This document shows, piece by piece, positions 10,569 to 20,861 of a stretch of DNA of 64,000 nucleotides (positions are counted from its first letter, which is position 1; every line of letters starts with the position of its first letter). Location of the stretch: contig CAWKDW010000003.1 in assembly GCA_963848475.1 (NCBI GenBank), positions 248,001-312,000 of the forward strand, written 5' to 3'. Position numbers and translations under genes: made by a program. This DNA comes from Solirubrobacter sp963848475 (GTDB lineage Bacteria; Actinomycetota; Thermoleophilia; Solirubrobacterales; Solirubrobacteraceae). Under the pieces are notes generated by a model, which was not told where the DNA came from, made no database searches, and saw only the letters and a list, made by a program, of their open reading frames with translations.

Positions 10569-11435
10569 ATGGCCTGGAACCTCGACGGGCGCGTGGCGCT
10601 CATCACCGGCGGCGCGTCCGGCATCGGCGCAGAACTCGCGCGCCAGCTCGCCGGCCGCGGCATGCGCCTGGGCCTGATCGACATCAACCAGGAGCCGCTG
10701 GAGGCCGTCGCGGCGAGGATCGCGGGTACCGAGACGGCGGTCGCCGACGTGCGCGACGCGGAAGGCCTGACGGCCGCGATCGACGACCTGGCGCGCCGGC
10801 TCGGCGGGATCGATGTCGCCGTCGCCAACGCCGGCATCGCCACCGGCGGACCGCTGCGGATGGTCGCGCCGGAGACGGTCGAGGACACGATCGACGTCAA
10901 CCTGCTCGGCGTCTGGCGAACCGCGCGCGCGACGCTGCCGCACGTGCTCGAACGCCGCGGGCACCTGCTGCTGATCGCCTCGGCGGCGGCCGTGCTGCCC
11001 GCCGCCGGGCTCGGCGCCTACAGCGCGTCCAAGGCCGGGGTCGAGGCGCTCGGGCGCTCGCTGCGCGTCGAGTTGCGCCCGCACGGCGTCACGCTCGGCG
11101 TCGGCTACTACCTGTTCCTGGCGACGCCGATGGTCGAAGCGGGCGACCGCTCGCCGATCTTCGGGTCCTCGAAATCCAAGCTGCCCTCGCCGATCGCACG
11201 CACGTGGCCGCTGGAGCCCGCGATCGCACGCACCGTGACCGCGATCGAGAAGCGCTCGCGCGCGATCGCCCACCCGCCGTTCCTGCGCGGGCTGATGGCC
11301 GTCCGCGGGCTGCTCGACAGCTCGCTCATGGACCGCCGGATGGTGAGCGGCGTGCCGGCGATGGAGGAGGCGTTCGCCGCCGAGGCCGAGCGGGTCGGCT
11401 CAGCCGCCGCCGCACGCGCCGTGGGCGGGAATTGA
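10569..11435 (+). CDS. SDR family oxidoreductase
   Basis: This classical short-chain dehydrogenase/reductase has ~288 residues. The Rossmann motif TGGASGIG is near residue 14, NAG is in VANAGIATGG, and the active-site YSASK motif is in GAYSASKAGVEALG, with the catalytic Ser in IASAAAV. The C-terminal extension (AIEKRSRAIAHPPFLRGLMAVRG) is typical of SDRs acting on larger hydrophobic substrates. ATG 10569 is preferred to GTG 10563. It diverges from the DUF4190 gene with only 41 bp between start codons, so that interval must hold both promoters. Confidence 0.9.
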   Translation: MAWNLDGRVALITGGASGIGAELARQLAGRGMRLGLIDINQEPLEAVAARIAGTETAVADVRDAEGLTAAIDDLARRLGGIDVAVANAGIATGGPLRMVAPETVEDTIDVNLLGVWRTARATLPHVLERRGHLLLIASAAAVLPAAGLGAYSASKAGVEALGRSLRVELRPHGVTLGVGYYLFLATPMVEAGDRSPIFGSSKSKLPSPIARTWPLEPAIARTVTAIEKRSRAIAHPPFLRGLMAVRGLLDSSLMDRRMVSGVPAMEEAFAAEAERVGSAAAARAVGGN

Positions 11436-11464
11436 TCGGCTCGTCGGCCGGTCGGCACCGGTGC

Positions 11465-11944
11465 TCAATTGGTCACGTCGACCAGCTTCCATTCGCCCTC
11501 GATGCGGCGGGCGGTCTGGGAGACCGGCGTCTTCTCGCCCTGCAGCGTCGCCGTCCAGTCGATCACCGCTTCATCGCCCGTGACGACGACCCCGTTGACC
11601 TTGGCGGTCTTGGCCACCTCGTCGAGCAGCTTCTTGCGCTTCGGATCCTGGTCGGTGGCCTGGTAGATCGCGCCGAGCAGGAGTTCGCACTCCTCGGGCG
11701 CGTTCGACATCCCCGCCTCCTTGACCTTGGCCTGCAGCTTGGTCGTCGTCTCCGGGGACAGGTGCTCGCAGGCGCCGGAGAAGTCGCGCTCCAACAGCGC
11801 GGCGTTGTAGCCGTCGAACGCCGCCCGGACCTCGGTTTCGGCGTCCGCGGCACTCTGCGTCGCGACGGGCGTGGCCGCTTCATCGGCTCCGCCTCCACAA
11901 CCGGCGAGCAGACCGGCGATCAGCAGGGCGGGCATCAATCTCAT
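11465..11944 (-). CDS. Putative lipoprotein, 159 aa
   Basis: The signal peptide MRLMPALLIAGLLAGC ends in a lipobox (LAGC), followed by a GGG linker and a globular domain of about 120 residues. The domain starts with EVRAAFDGYNAALLERDFSGACEHLS and ends DWTATLQGEKTPVSQTARRIEGEWKLVDV. That layout, a helix around a shared ARDFxxACxxLS phrase and a C-terminal sheet with W-K-V, resembles NTF2-like lipoproteins frequent in actinobacteria. It is attached to the outer face of the cytoplasmic membrane. Ligand and role are unknown. Confidence 0.8.
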   Translation of the reverse strand: MRLMPALLIAGLLAGCGGGADEAATPVATQSAADAETEVRAAFDGYNAALLERDFSGACEHLSPETTTKLQAKVKEAGMSNAPEECELLLGAIYQATDQDPKRKKLLDEVAKTAKVNGVVVTGDEAVIDWTATLQGEKTPVSQTARRIEGEWKLVDVTN

Positions 11945-12186
11945 CCCCGCAGTGTGACCCGGACCCGCGATCTACGGCCAGCCGTACCGTCGCCGACGCG
12001 CGGCACGGGTAGGCTCCAACGGGTCATGACGATTTCCTGAGACGCCTTCTCCCCGCACGCCGCACGCGTGCACCGGCCGTCCGCAATCGATGACGTCTGC
12101 CGTCCTCGTCGCCGCCCCGAAGGTCGCCGCGACGAGCGCGCACGGCCGTTCAGCCGCCTCCCTTTCACGCGAAGGAGCGTCGCCTC

Positions 12187-12318
12187 ATGCACCGCAATCC
12201 CACCCCGCGCCAGCCCGTCGGCAAGAAGCGCCCGCCACTGCCACCCAAGCAGGTCATGCGCCCCGCGCCCAAGCCGCAACCGCGGACGATGAACAAGCAG
12301 CACCGCGGCGGGCGGTAG
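12187..12318 (+). CDS. Small basic proline-rich protein, 43 aa
   Basis: ATG 12187 is preceded by a strong AAGGAG ribosome site 9 bp upstream. The product starts MHRNPTPRQPVGKKRPPLPP and ends NKQHRGGR; it is very basic, with Lys/Arg plus Pro making up about half of it, and has no hydrophobic segment. It could bind nucleic acid or the ribosome, but nothing proves this. The coding frame is closed by TAG and followed within 10 bp by a perfect hairpin terminator, so the gene has its own complete expression unit. About 240 bp of leader upstream holds no other gene; an 8-bp inverted repeat CTCGTCGC/GCGACGAG (12105-12136) lies in it. Confidence 0.6.
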   Translation: MHRNPTPRQPVGKKRPPLPPKQVMRPAPKPQPRTMNKQHRGGR

Positions 12319-12327
12319 CGCATGTCG

Positions 12328-12356
12328 AAGCGCGGCCCGCTCAGCGGGCCGCGCTT
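12328..12356. terminator. Bidirectional intrinsic terminator, 13-bp perfect stem
   Basis: Arms 12328-12340 and 12344-12356 (AAGCGCGGCCCGC and its exact complement) enclose a 3-base loop. It lies between the small basic protein gene and the convergent sufU stop, so it can end transcripts from both sides. No T-tract follows, as is usual in high-GC actinobacteria. Confidence 0.75.
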
Positions 12357-12367
12357 CACCCCGGGTT

Positions 12368-12766
12368 CTAGGCCGCCTTCTCCGCCGCGTCCCAGGTCGC
12401 CGCGTGGCCGAGCCCCGCGGACTTGATGACCTTCAGCGACAGCAGCGCGCACTTGATGCGCGTGGCGGAGATGTCGATCCCCAGCAGGTCGAGCACGAAC
12501 TCCTTGTCGAGCTCGAGCAGCTTCTCGGTCGGCATGCCGATCAGCTCGTCGGACGTCATCGACGCCGCGGCCTGCGAGATCGCGCAGCCGTGGCCGGAGA
12601 AGGCGACGTCGGAGACCTTGCCGTCGGCGACCTTGATCTGGACGCGCAGCTCGTCCCCGCAGAGCGGGTTGGTGTCGAAGAACTCCATGTCGGGATCCTC
12701 GAGCTCACCCCAATGATGCGGGCGCTTGTAGTGCTCGAGGATGTTCTCCCTGTAGAGATCGTCCAT
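12368..12766 (-). CDS. sufU: SufU, Zn-dependent sulphur acceptor / IscU-like
   Basis: SufU (132 residues) takes persulphide sulphur from SufS. The N-terminus MDDLYRENILEHYKRPHHWG is diagnostic, and the three Cys ligands are present in NPLCGDEL, GHGCAISQA and RIKCALLSLK. Its start codon shares one base with the sufS stop (TGATG), so the two are coupled. It is the last gene of the Rrf2-sufC-sufS-sufU block, and the terminator hairpin follows directly. Confidence 0.95.
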   Translation of the reverse strand: MDDLYRENILEHYKRPHHWGELEDPDMEFFDTNPLCGDELRVQIKVADGKVSDVAFSGHGCAISQAAASMTSDELIGMPTEKLLELDKEFVLDLLGIDISATRIKCALLSLKVIKSAGLGHAATWDAAEKAA

Positions 12767-13962
12767 CAGGCGAAGACTCCCTGCACCGTGCCGAGTCCGT
12801 CGATCAGGCGGTCGACGTCCTCGCGCGTGTTGTGGATCGCGAACGAGGCGCGCGTGGACGCGGGCGTGCCGAAGCGGCGCATCAGCGGCTGCGCGCAGTG
12901 GTGGCCGGCGCGGACGCAGACCCCGCCACGGCCGAGGATCTCGGCGACGTCGTGCGGGTGGATGCCGTCGAGGACGAAGGTCGCGATCGAGCCACGCTGC
13001 TCGCTGTCACGCGGGCCGTAGAGCGTGAGACCGGGCACCTCGGAGAGGCGCTCGATCGCGTAGGTCGTGACGTCACGCCCATGCTCGCGCACGGCGTCCA
13101 TGCCGACTCCGGAGAGCCAGTCCAGCGCTGCCCCGAGACCGATCGCCTCGGCCACCGGCATCGTGCCCGCCTCGAACTTCTGCGGCGCCTCGGCCCAGGT
13201 GGACTCGAAGTCGCCGACGCGGGAGATCATGTGCCCGCCGCCGAGGAACGGCGGCATGTCGCGCAGCAGCTCCGCGCGGCCGTGCAGCACGCCGATGCCG
13301 GTCGGACCGTAGGCCTTGTGGCCGGTCCAGGCGTAGAAGTCGGCGCCGAGCGCGGCCACGTCGACCGGCAGGCTCGGCACGGCCTGCGCGCCGTCGACCA
13401 GCACGAGCGCGCCGGCGGCGTGCGCGCGCGCGACGATCTCGGCGATCGGGTTGATCGTGCCGAGGACGTTGGAGATGTGCCCGACGGCGACGAGCTTCGG
13501 GCCCTGCGCCAGCAGTTCGTCGAGCACGTCGAGGTCCAGCAGGCCCTCGTCGGTGACCGGCACGTAGGCCAGCCGGCAGCCCAGCAGCTGCCACGGGACG
13601 ATGTTGGCGTGATGCTCCATCTGCGTGATCACCACGAGGTCGTCGGGCTTCACATTGGCGCGACCCCACGCGTAGGCCACGAGGTTGATCGACTCGGTGG
13701 CGTTCTTGGTGAAGATCGTCTCGCCGGGCGTCGAGTTCGTGAACGCGGCGACCTTCTCGCGCGCCGCCTCGTAGGCATCCGTGGCCTCGGAGGCGATCGC
13801 GTAGATGCCGCGGTGGATCGACGCCCGGTAGGTCTCGTAGTAGCGGTCCATCGCCTCGATCGCCGGGCGCACGGTCTGGGCCGTGGCGGCCGTGTCGAGG
13901 TAGACGAGGCCCTCCCGCTCCAGCGTCGGGAACTCGGCGGAGGTCGGGACCGCTAGGGACAT
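12766..13962 (-). CDS. sufS: Cysteine desulfurase SufS
   Basis: SufS (398 residues) is a PLP-dependent group II cysteine desulfurase. The Schiff-base lysine is in TGHKAYGPTGIGVLHG, the PLP-binding His in ITQMEHHANIVPW, and the active-site Cys in the RAGHHCAQPLM loop. It transfers sulphur to SufU, encoded immediately downstream with a one-base stop/start overlap; sufC upstream overlaps in the same way. Length and motifs are complete. Confidence 0.96.
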   Translation of the reverse strand: MSLAVPTSAEFPTLEREGLVYLDTAATAQTVRPAIEAMDRYYETYRASIHRGIYAIASEATDAYEAAREKVAAFTNSTPGETIFTKNATESINLVAYAWGRANVKPDDLVVITQMEHHANIVPWQLLGCRLAYVPVTDEGLLDLDVLDELLAQGPKLVAVGHISNVLGTINPIAEIVARAHAAGALVLVDGAQAVPSLPVDVAALGADFYAWTGHKAYGPTGIGVLHGRAELLRDMPPFLGGGHMISRVGDFESTWAEAPQKFEAGTMPVAEAIGLGAALDWLSGVGMDAVREHGRDVTTYAIERLSEVPGLTLYGPRDSEQRGSIATFVLDGIHPHDVAEILGRGGVCVRAGHHCAQPLMRRFGTPASTRASFAIHNTREDVDRLIDGLGTVQGVFA

Positions 13963-14735
13963 CAGAGGCCCACGCCCGCGGCGACCTCGTCGCGGATCCA
14001 GCCGTAGCCGTGCTTCTCCAGCTCGGTGACGAGCTCCGGCCCGCCCTCCTTGACGATCCGGCCCTCGAACATGATGTGCACGAACTGGGGCTCGACCATG
14101 TGCAGGATGCGCTGGTAGTGGGTGATGATCAGCACGCCCATGTCCGTGCCCTGCGCGACGGTGTTGACGCCGGCGGCGACGGTGTTGAGCGCGTCGATGT
14201 CCAGGCCGGAGTCGGTCTCGTCGAGAACCGCCAGGCGCGGCTGCGTGAGCGCGAGCTGGAGGATCTCCATGCGCTTCTTCTCGCCGCCGGAGAAGCCGTC
14301 GTTGAGATAGCGGCTCGAGAACTCCTTCGGGACCTGCGTGAGCTCCATCGCGGCCTCGACGGTCTTGCGGAACTCCTTCAGCGAGATCGCCTGCTCGCCG
14401 CGGCCCTCGCGGTGCGCGTTCATCACCATGCGCAGGTACTTGGCGACCGTGACGCCGGGGATCGCGACCGGGTACTGGAAGGCCATGAACAGGCCGGCAC
14501 GGGCGCGCTCGTCCGGCGCGGCCTCCGTGATGTCCTCACCGTCGAAGAGGATCTGGCCCTCGGTGACCTCGAGGTTCGGGTGACCCATGATCACGTTCGC
14601 CAGCGTCGACTTGCCGGAGCCGTTGGGGCCCATCAGCGCGTGGAATTCGCCCGCGCGGACATGCAGGTCGACCCCCTTGAGGATCTGCTTCTCGCCCGCG
14701 CTGACGTGGAGGTTCTTGATCTGAAGCTCGCCCAT
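13962..14735 (-). CDS. sufC: Fe-S assembly ATPase SufC
   Basis: This ABC-type ATPase (257 residues) has Walker A GPNGSGKST, signature FSGGEKKRMEIL and Walker B LAVLDETDSGLD with the SufC-typical ETDSGLDIDAL. It drives the SufB-SufD scaffold. It is second in the block, 15 bp after the Rrf2 regulator and one base into sufS. Its scaffold partners lie in the other suf block at 4.1-6.8 kb, so this locus is split. Confidence 0.96.
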   Translation of the reverse strand: MGELQIKNLHVSAGEKQILKGVDLHVRAGEFHALMGPNGSGKSTLANVIMGHPNLEVTEGQILFDGEDITEAAPDERARAGLFMAFQYPVAIPGVTVAKYLRMVMNAHREGRGEQAISLKEFRKTVEAAMELTQVPKEFSSRYLNDGFSGGEKKRMEILQLALTQPRLAVLDETDSGLDIDALNTVAAGVNTVAQGTDMGVLIITHYQRILHMVEPQFVHIMFEGRIVKEGGPELVTELEKHGYGWIRDEVAAGVGL

Positions 14736-14750
14736 GTGTCCTTGCTCTAT

Positions 14751-15230
14751 CTAGGAAGTCGGTACTGAACTGGGAGTGACGGTGATGCTCGATGGCCGCG
14801 CGTCGAACTCGACGAGCTCCGCGAGGGTGGTGCGCTGCAGCGAGCGGATGACGCCCATCTGCACGCGCGTCCACAGCAGCTTGGTCGAGCAGGTCCCGGA
14901 GTTCTCGTGCCCGTGATGCGAGCACTGGACGCGCCCGTCAGTGTCGTCGAGGAAGCAGTCCATCGGCGCGATCGCGCCCTCGAGCGCGAGCACCGCCTGG
15001 TCCATCGTGATCTCCTCCGCGGGCCGCGCGAGCACGTAGCCACCGTGCGCACCGCGGGTGGACACCACAAGGTCGGCCTTCTTCAGCAGCGCGGCAATCC
15101 GCTCGCAGTAGGCGAGCGGGAGGTTCTCGGCCTCGGCGATCGCCTTCAGCGAGACCGGATGCCCGTTGCCGTGACGCCCCAGCTGGATCAGCAGCCGGAC
15201 GCCGTACTCGGCCTTGGTGGTGAAGATCAT
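14751..15230 (-). CDS. Rrf2-family Fe-S sensing regulator of the suf operon
   Basis: This 159-residue Rrf2/IscR-type repressor starts MIFTTKAEYGVRLLIQLGRH. The winged helix (VSLKAIAEAENLPLAYCERI, KADLVVSTRGAHGGYVLARP) is followed by a cysteine cluster in CFLDDTDGRVQCSHHGHE and GTC. Three cysteines in that loop are the usual cluster ligands, so it probably senses Fe-S status. As first gene of a sufCSU transcript, and with a palindrome just upstream, it very likely controls its own operon. This corresponds in role to the SufR of other actinobacteria, though the fold is Rrf2. Confidence 0.9.
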   Translation of the reverse strand: MIFTTKAEYGVRLLIQLGRHGNGHPVSLKAIAEAENLPLAYCERIAALLKKADLVVSTRGAHGGYVLARPAEEITMDQAVLALEGAIAPMDCFLDDTDGRVQCSHHGHENSGTCSTKLLWTRVQMGVIRSLQRTTLAELVEFDARPSSITVTPSSVPTS

Positions 15231-15241
15231 CGCGGCTAAAG

Positions 15242-15258
15242 CCTACCAATGCGGTAGG
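15242..15258. promoter_or_regulatory. Candidate Rrf2 operator upstream of the suf block
   Basis: CCTACC-AATGC-GGTAGG is a perfect 6-bp inverted repeat with a 5-base spacer, located 12-28 bp before the Rrf2 start codon on the minus strand. Position over the start region and dyad shape fit an autorepressor site. The assignment is inferred, not known. Confidence 0.5.
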
Positions 15259-15384
15259 AGTTACCGGCCGAGCGCGGAGCGCACGAGCGCGCGGCGGGCG
15301 CGCGCCGTGTCGCGCGGGCCAGGATCGTGACCGCGCCGGCGAGGAAGGGGACGTACTCCTGTCTTCTAGTGTCTCTCGCCGCTC

Positions 15385-17208
<1,824 letters not shown>

Positions 17209-17241
17209 TTCGGCCCTACACTTTGGGCCGAACTGGCACCG

Positions 17242-18948
17242 ATGCCCGACGGCCCCCCGAAGTTCGAGGACCTTCTCGAAGCTGCTCCCGACGCCATGGT
17301 GGGGACAGATGCGGCTGGCATCGCGGTGTTCGCGAACGAGCGGGCGCGAACGCTGCTGGGCCGCGATCCGGTCGGCGCACCGCTCGGTGAGGTGCCGCCC
17401 GCGTTCGACGTGACGCGCCACCCGATGGGCGAGTACGAGCTGGTGGTGCTGCGCGACGCCGACCCGCGCGCGCTGCGCGCGATCCTCGACAACACCCCCG
17501 CGGCGATCTTCCTCAAGGATCCCGACGGTCGCTACCTGCTCGTCAACCGCGCGTTCGAGCGCCTGCACGGGCGTCCCGCGGAGGACCTCGTCGGCCGGCT
17601 CGATCGCGAGGTGCTCCCGGTCGAGGTCGCCGACCGCATGCGCGTCGACGACCTGCGCGTGATGTCCGAGCGTCACCCGATCGAGCTCCAGGAGGAGGTC
17701 CGCCACGGTGAGCAGACGCGGACCTTCCTGTCACTGAAGTTCCCGCTGATCGACGAGCGCGATGACGAGCTCTACGGCATCGGCGGCGTCGCGACCGACA
17801 TCACGCACCACACGCGGCTCGAGGCGCGGCTGCGCGAGGCCCAGCGCCTCGAGGCGGTCGGCCAGCTCGCCGGCGGCGTCGCGCACGACTTCAACAACCT
17901 GCTCGCGGTGATCGCCAACTACGCCGCGTTCGTGCGCAAGGAACTGGCCGACGGTTCGCGCGCGGCGGGTGACGTGGACCAGATCATCGCCGCCTCGCGG
18001 CGCGCGTCCGAGCTCACGCGGCGGCTGCTGCTGTTCTCGCGCCGCCAGTCCGGCACGCCCGAGGTGCTCTCGCTGCGGCGCGTGATCGAGAGCGTCGAAC
18101 TGCTCCTGCAGCGCACGCTCGGCGAAGAGATCGACCTGCGCGTGCACTGCGACGACCGGCTGTGGGACGTGGAGGCCGACCGCAGCCAGCTCGAGCAGGT
18201 GCTGATGAGCCTGGCACTGAACTCGCGCGAGGCGATGCCCGACGGCGGCGTCCTGACCATCCGCGCCGAGAACGCGGTCCTGCGCGATCCCGCGAGCCCC
18301 TCCTCGCGCGCCGTCTCGCTGACCGTCGCCGACACCGGCCGCGGTATGGCCCGCGAGGTCACCGCGCACGCCTTCGAGCCGTTCTTCACCACCAAGGCGG
18401 TCTCCGGCCACGGCGTCGGGCTCGGCCTCGCGACCGTCTACGGCATCGTCACCAACGCGCGCGGCAAGATCGAGCTGACCTCTGAGCCGGGCCGGGGCAC
18501 GACCGTGACGGTGCTGCTGCCGGCGGTCCGCCGCGCGAGCGACGACGCGCCTTCGCCGAGCGCCCCGCGCGGCCGCGGCGAGACCGTGCTCGTGGTCGAG
18601 GACGCCGACGCCGTGCGGGTGTTGACCGGCCGGATCCTCTACGCCGCCGGCTACCAGGTCGTCTCGGTCGAGAGCGGAGCGGTCGCGCTGGAGCGCCTCG
18701 ACGACGCCGACGTGCTCGTCACCGACGTCGTGATGCCGGGGATCTCCGGCGTCGAGCTCGCGGTCACCTCGCGCGAGCGCCGGCCCGGGCTGCCGGTCGT
18801 CTTCGTCTCCGGCTACACGGGGGACACCACGATCGCCGGATCCGACGACCCGGCGACCGCATTCCTGGCGAAGCCGTTCGACGGCGACGACCTGCTGCGC
18901 GCCGTCCGCTCCACCTTGGACGCGACGCGCCTGCGCAACGCCCCGTAG
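17242..18948 (+). CDS. Hybrid PAS sensor histidine kinase with receiver domain
   Basis: The 568-residue protein has no membrane segment and is therefore cytoplasmic. It has a first short PAS (~8-70), a second PAS (~76-195, starting LRAILDNTPAAIFLKDPDGRY), a DHp with phosphoacceptor in GGVAHDFNNLLAVI (His ~215), and a HATPase domain with DTGRGM and the G2 motif GHGVGLGLATVYGI. A C-terminal receiver begins near 446, with phosphate acceptor in VLVTDVVMPGISG (Asp ~495) and KPF. This HDFNN-plus-REC architecture passes phosphate to a separate Hpt or response regulator; none adjoins it. Signal unknown; the PAS type suggests redox or a small ligand. Confidence 0.92.
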   Translation: MPDGPPKFEDLLEAAPDAMVGTDAAGIAVFANERARTLLGRDPVGAPLGEVPPAFDVTRHPMGEYELVVLRDADPRALRAILDNTPAAIFLKDPDGRYLLVNRAFERLHGRPAEDLVGRLDREVLPVEVADRMRVDDLRVMSERHPIELQEEVRHGEQTRTFLSLKFPLIDERDDELYGIGGVATDITHHTRLEARLREAQRLEAVGQLAGGVAHDFNNLLAVIANYAAFVRKELADGSRAAGDVDQIIAASRRASELTRRLLLFSRRQSGTPEVLSLRRVIESVELLLQRTLGEEIDLRVHCDDRLWDVEADRSQLEQVLMSLALNSREAMPDGGVLTIRAENAVLRDPASPSSRAVSLTVADTGRGMAREVTAHAFEPFFTTKAVSGHGVGLGLATVYGIVTNARGKIELTSEPGRGTTVTVLLPAVRRASDDAPSPSAPRGRGETVLVVEDADAVRVLTGRILYAAGYQVVSVESGAVALERLDDADVLVTDVVMPGISGVELAVTSRERRPGLPVVFVSGYTGDTTIAGSDDPATAFLAKPFDGDDLLRAVRSTLDATRLRNAP

Positions 18949-19005
18949 GGATTCGCGGGCCTGGCCTCGCCGAGACGGATCGAACCTGAGCAAGCACACC
19001 CCCGG

Positions 19006-19059
19006 TCAGGCCGTGCGCCCGGGGCGCGCGACCAGGCCCTTCCGTGCGACGCGGATCAT
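19006..19059 (-). pseudogene. Remnant of an FtsX-type ABC permease, 17 codons
   Basis: The ATG at 19059 overlaps the TGA of the ABC ATPase in the ATGA manner of coupled ATPase-permease pairs. It encodes MIRVARKGLVARPGRTA before a TGA. This matches the usual N-terminus of MacB/FtsX-like permeases (basic, ending R-T-A-L-T before the first membrane helix). No membrane helix follows in any frame, and the 57 bp to the next gene hold nothing else. The permease body has therefore been deleted or was lost at a rearrangement or misjoin here. Confidence 0.6.
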
Positions 19060-19827
19060 GCCCGGGCGGCGTCCTTGATCGCGCTGAGGATCGCCTCCTC
19101 GGTCGGACCGGCGAGGTCGGCGACGACGCGTCCGTCGGCGAGGAACAGGACGCGGTCGGCGATCGCGGCCGCGCGGGCGTCATGGGTGACCATCACCGTC
19201 GTCTGGCCGTCCTCGTCGACGGCGGTCCGCAGCAGGTCGAGCACGCCGGCGCCGGCCGCGGAGTCGAGGTTGCCGGTCGGCTCGTCGGCGAACAGCACGG
19301 TCGGCCGGCAGATCAGCGCGCGAGCGACCGCGACGCGCTGCTGCTGGCCGCCGGAGAGCTGCGCCGGCTTGTGGTCGCGGTGCTCGGCGAGGCCCATGCG
19401 CTCCAGCAGCGCGTCGACGACGTGCGGCTCGGGCTTGCGGCCGGCGATCGCCAGCGGCATGCAGCACGTTCTCCTCGGCGGAGAGCGTGGGCATCAGGTT
19501 GAAGGACTGAAAGACGAAGCCGATGTGCTTGCGGCGCAGGCGCGTGAGCTCTCGGTCGGACATGCGCGTGATGTCCTCGCCGGCGATGTGGACGGCACCC
19601 GCGTCGGGCGTGTCGAGCCCGGCCAGCAGGTGCATGAGCGTCGACTTGCCCGAGCCCGACGGGCCCATCACCGCGGTGAACTGCCCCTGCGGCACCTCGA
19701 TCGACACCCCGCGCAGCGCGCGCACCGCCGAACCACCCTCGCCATAGGTCCGCGTGAGCGCGGTCGCCGACACGGCGTTGGAGCTCGTCTGGGGAAGATC
19801 GGAGTGGGCGTAGGCGAGAGCGGTCAT
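19056..19827 (-). CDS. ABC transporter ATP-binding protein, MacB/LolD type (frameshifted)
   Basis: This ATPase of the MacB/LolD class has Walker A GPSGSGKSTLMHLLAG, Q-loop FVFQSFNLMPTLSAEENV, signature LSGGQQQRVAVARALI, Walker B VLFADEPTGNLD and the switch His in VMVTHDARAA. An extra C near 19461 breaks the frame inside ENVL|MPLAIAG. Proteins of this class need an FtsX-like permease; here only the first 17 codons of one remain. With no partner it may be non-functional or may serve a permease elsewhere. It diverges from a NarL-type two-component system with 156 bp between. Confidence 0.85.
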
Positions 19828-19908
19828 GTACCGGAACGGTCCCAGCCCAAACGGTCGCGCGTCGTCGGCCCCAGTGACGATTCTCGATCAGCGCTAGGAG
19901 GACAGCCC

Positions 19909-19926
19909 GTCATCCTCAGGGATGAC
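19909..19926. promoter_or_regulatory. Palindrome GTCATCC-TCAG-GGATGAC
   Basis: Seven-base perfect arms with a 4-base spacer lie in the 156-bp divergent region between the ABC ATPase and the NarL-type kinase. A closely similar site precedes the PspC cassette at 40864-40880. This shape fits a binding site for the LuxR-type response regulator encoded two genes downstream. Confidence 0.5.
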
Positions 19927-19983
19927 AGCGGGATCGTCCGTGCGCACGAGGACATACGGGTAACCGCACGTCACACTTCCGCC

Positions 19984-20861
19984 ATGCCGGCCATCGCCCA
20001 CTCCGCCCTCGCGCCGCGCGACGACGCCGTGGTGGCCGACGAGCGTGCGCGGATCGCGGTCGAGCTGCAGGACGTCCTGGCGCACGCGCTGAGCGCGATG
20101 ACCGTCCAGGCGGCGGGCGCCCGCCGCCTCATCCTGACGCCGGCCGGAGCCCGCGCGCACGGCGTTCGCGGCGATCGAGGCGGCCGGGCGTGAGGCCCTC
20201 GACGAGCTGCGCCGCCTGCTCGGCGTGCTGCGCCGCGACGACGAGGCGTCCGCGCGCGAACTGCACGACCTCGTCGCGCACTCGATGACCGTGATGGTCG
20301 TGCAGGCGGGCGGCGCGCGACGGATCCTCGATCGCGATCCCGGCCGCGCGCTGGAGGCGGCAGCGCGGATCGAGCGCACCGGCCGCGAGGCGCTGGGCGA
20401 GATGCGTCACCTGCTGGGCGTGCTCGGGACCTCAGAGCAACCGGCGGCGCGCGCCCCGCAGCCGACGCTCGCGGAGATCGGCGAGCTCGTCACCCGCGCC
20501 CGCGCCGCGGGCCTGCCGACCGTGCTCGAGGTGCGCGGCACGCGCCGCCCGCTCGCGCCCGGGCTCGACCTCGCCGCGTACCGAATCGTCCAGGAGGCAC
20601 TCACCAATGCGCTCAAGCACGCGGGCGATGCGCCCACCACGGTGACCGTCGGCTGGTCCGAGTACACGCTCGCGCGTCGAGATCCGCGACCACGGGCGCG
20701 CCCCTTCGACCGCCGGCGAGCCCGGCCACGGCCTCGTCGGGATGCGCGAGCGCGTCCGGCTCTACGGCGGTGAGCTCGAAGCCGGCCCCGCCGCCGACGG
20801 CCGCGGCTGGAGCGTCCGCGCGACCTTTCCCCTCCCGGCCCGAGAGTTGAGCCTCGCTTGA
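19984..20861 (+). CDS. NarL-type sensor kinase with duplicated DHp (HisKA_3) domain (frameshifted)
   Basis: This soluble kinase reads as two DHp domains in a row. The first has the core ERARIAVELQDVLAHALSAM and ends LDELRRLLGVLRRDDE, and Gln replaces the phosphoacceptor His of ELHD. The second is ARELHDLVAHSMTVMVVQAG ending LGEMRHLLGVLG, with the His intact. A HATPase domain follows (AYRIVQEALTNALKHAG, GHGLVGMRERVRLYGGELEAG). Two indels, near 20130-20140 and 20675, must be corrected to read it through. The stop overlaps the TTG of the response regulator by 4 bp. There is no sensor or membrane domain, so the input may come through the degenerate DHp copy. Confidence 0.8.

Noticed and set aside
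15262..15355. Minus-strand fragment reading roughly EYVPFLAGAVTILARATRR, resembling the end of a small membrane protein
   Set aside because: It has no possible start or upstream part (typA begins directly on the other strand) and needs an indel to reach a stop; it is more likely chance than a gene remnant.
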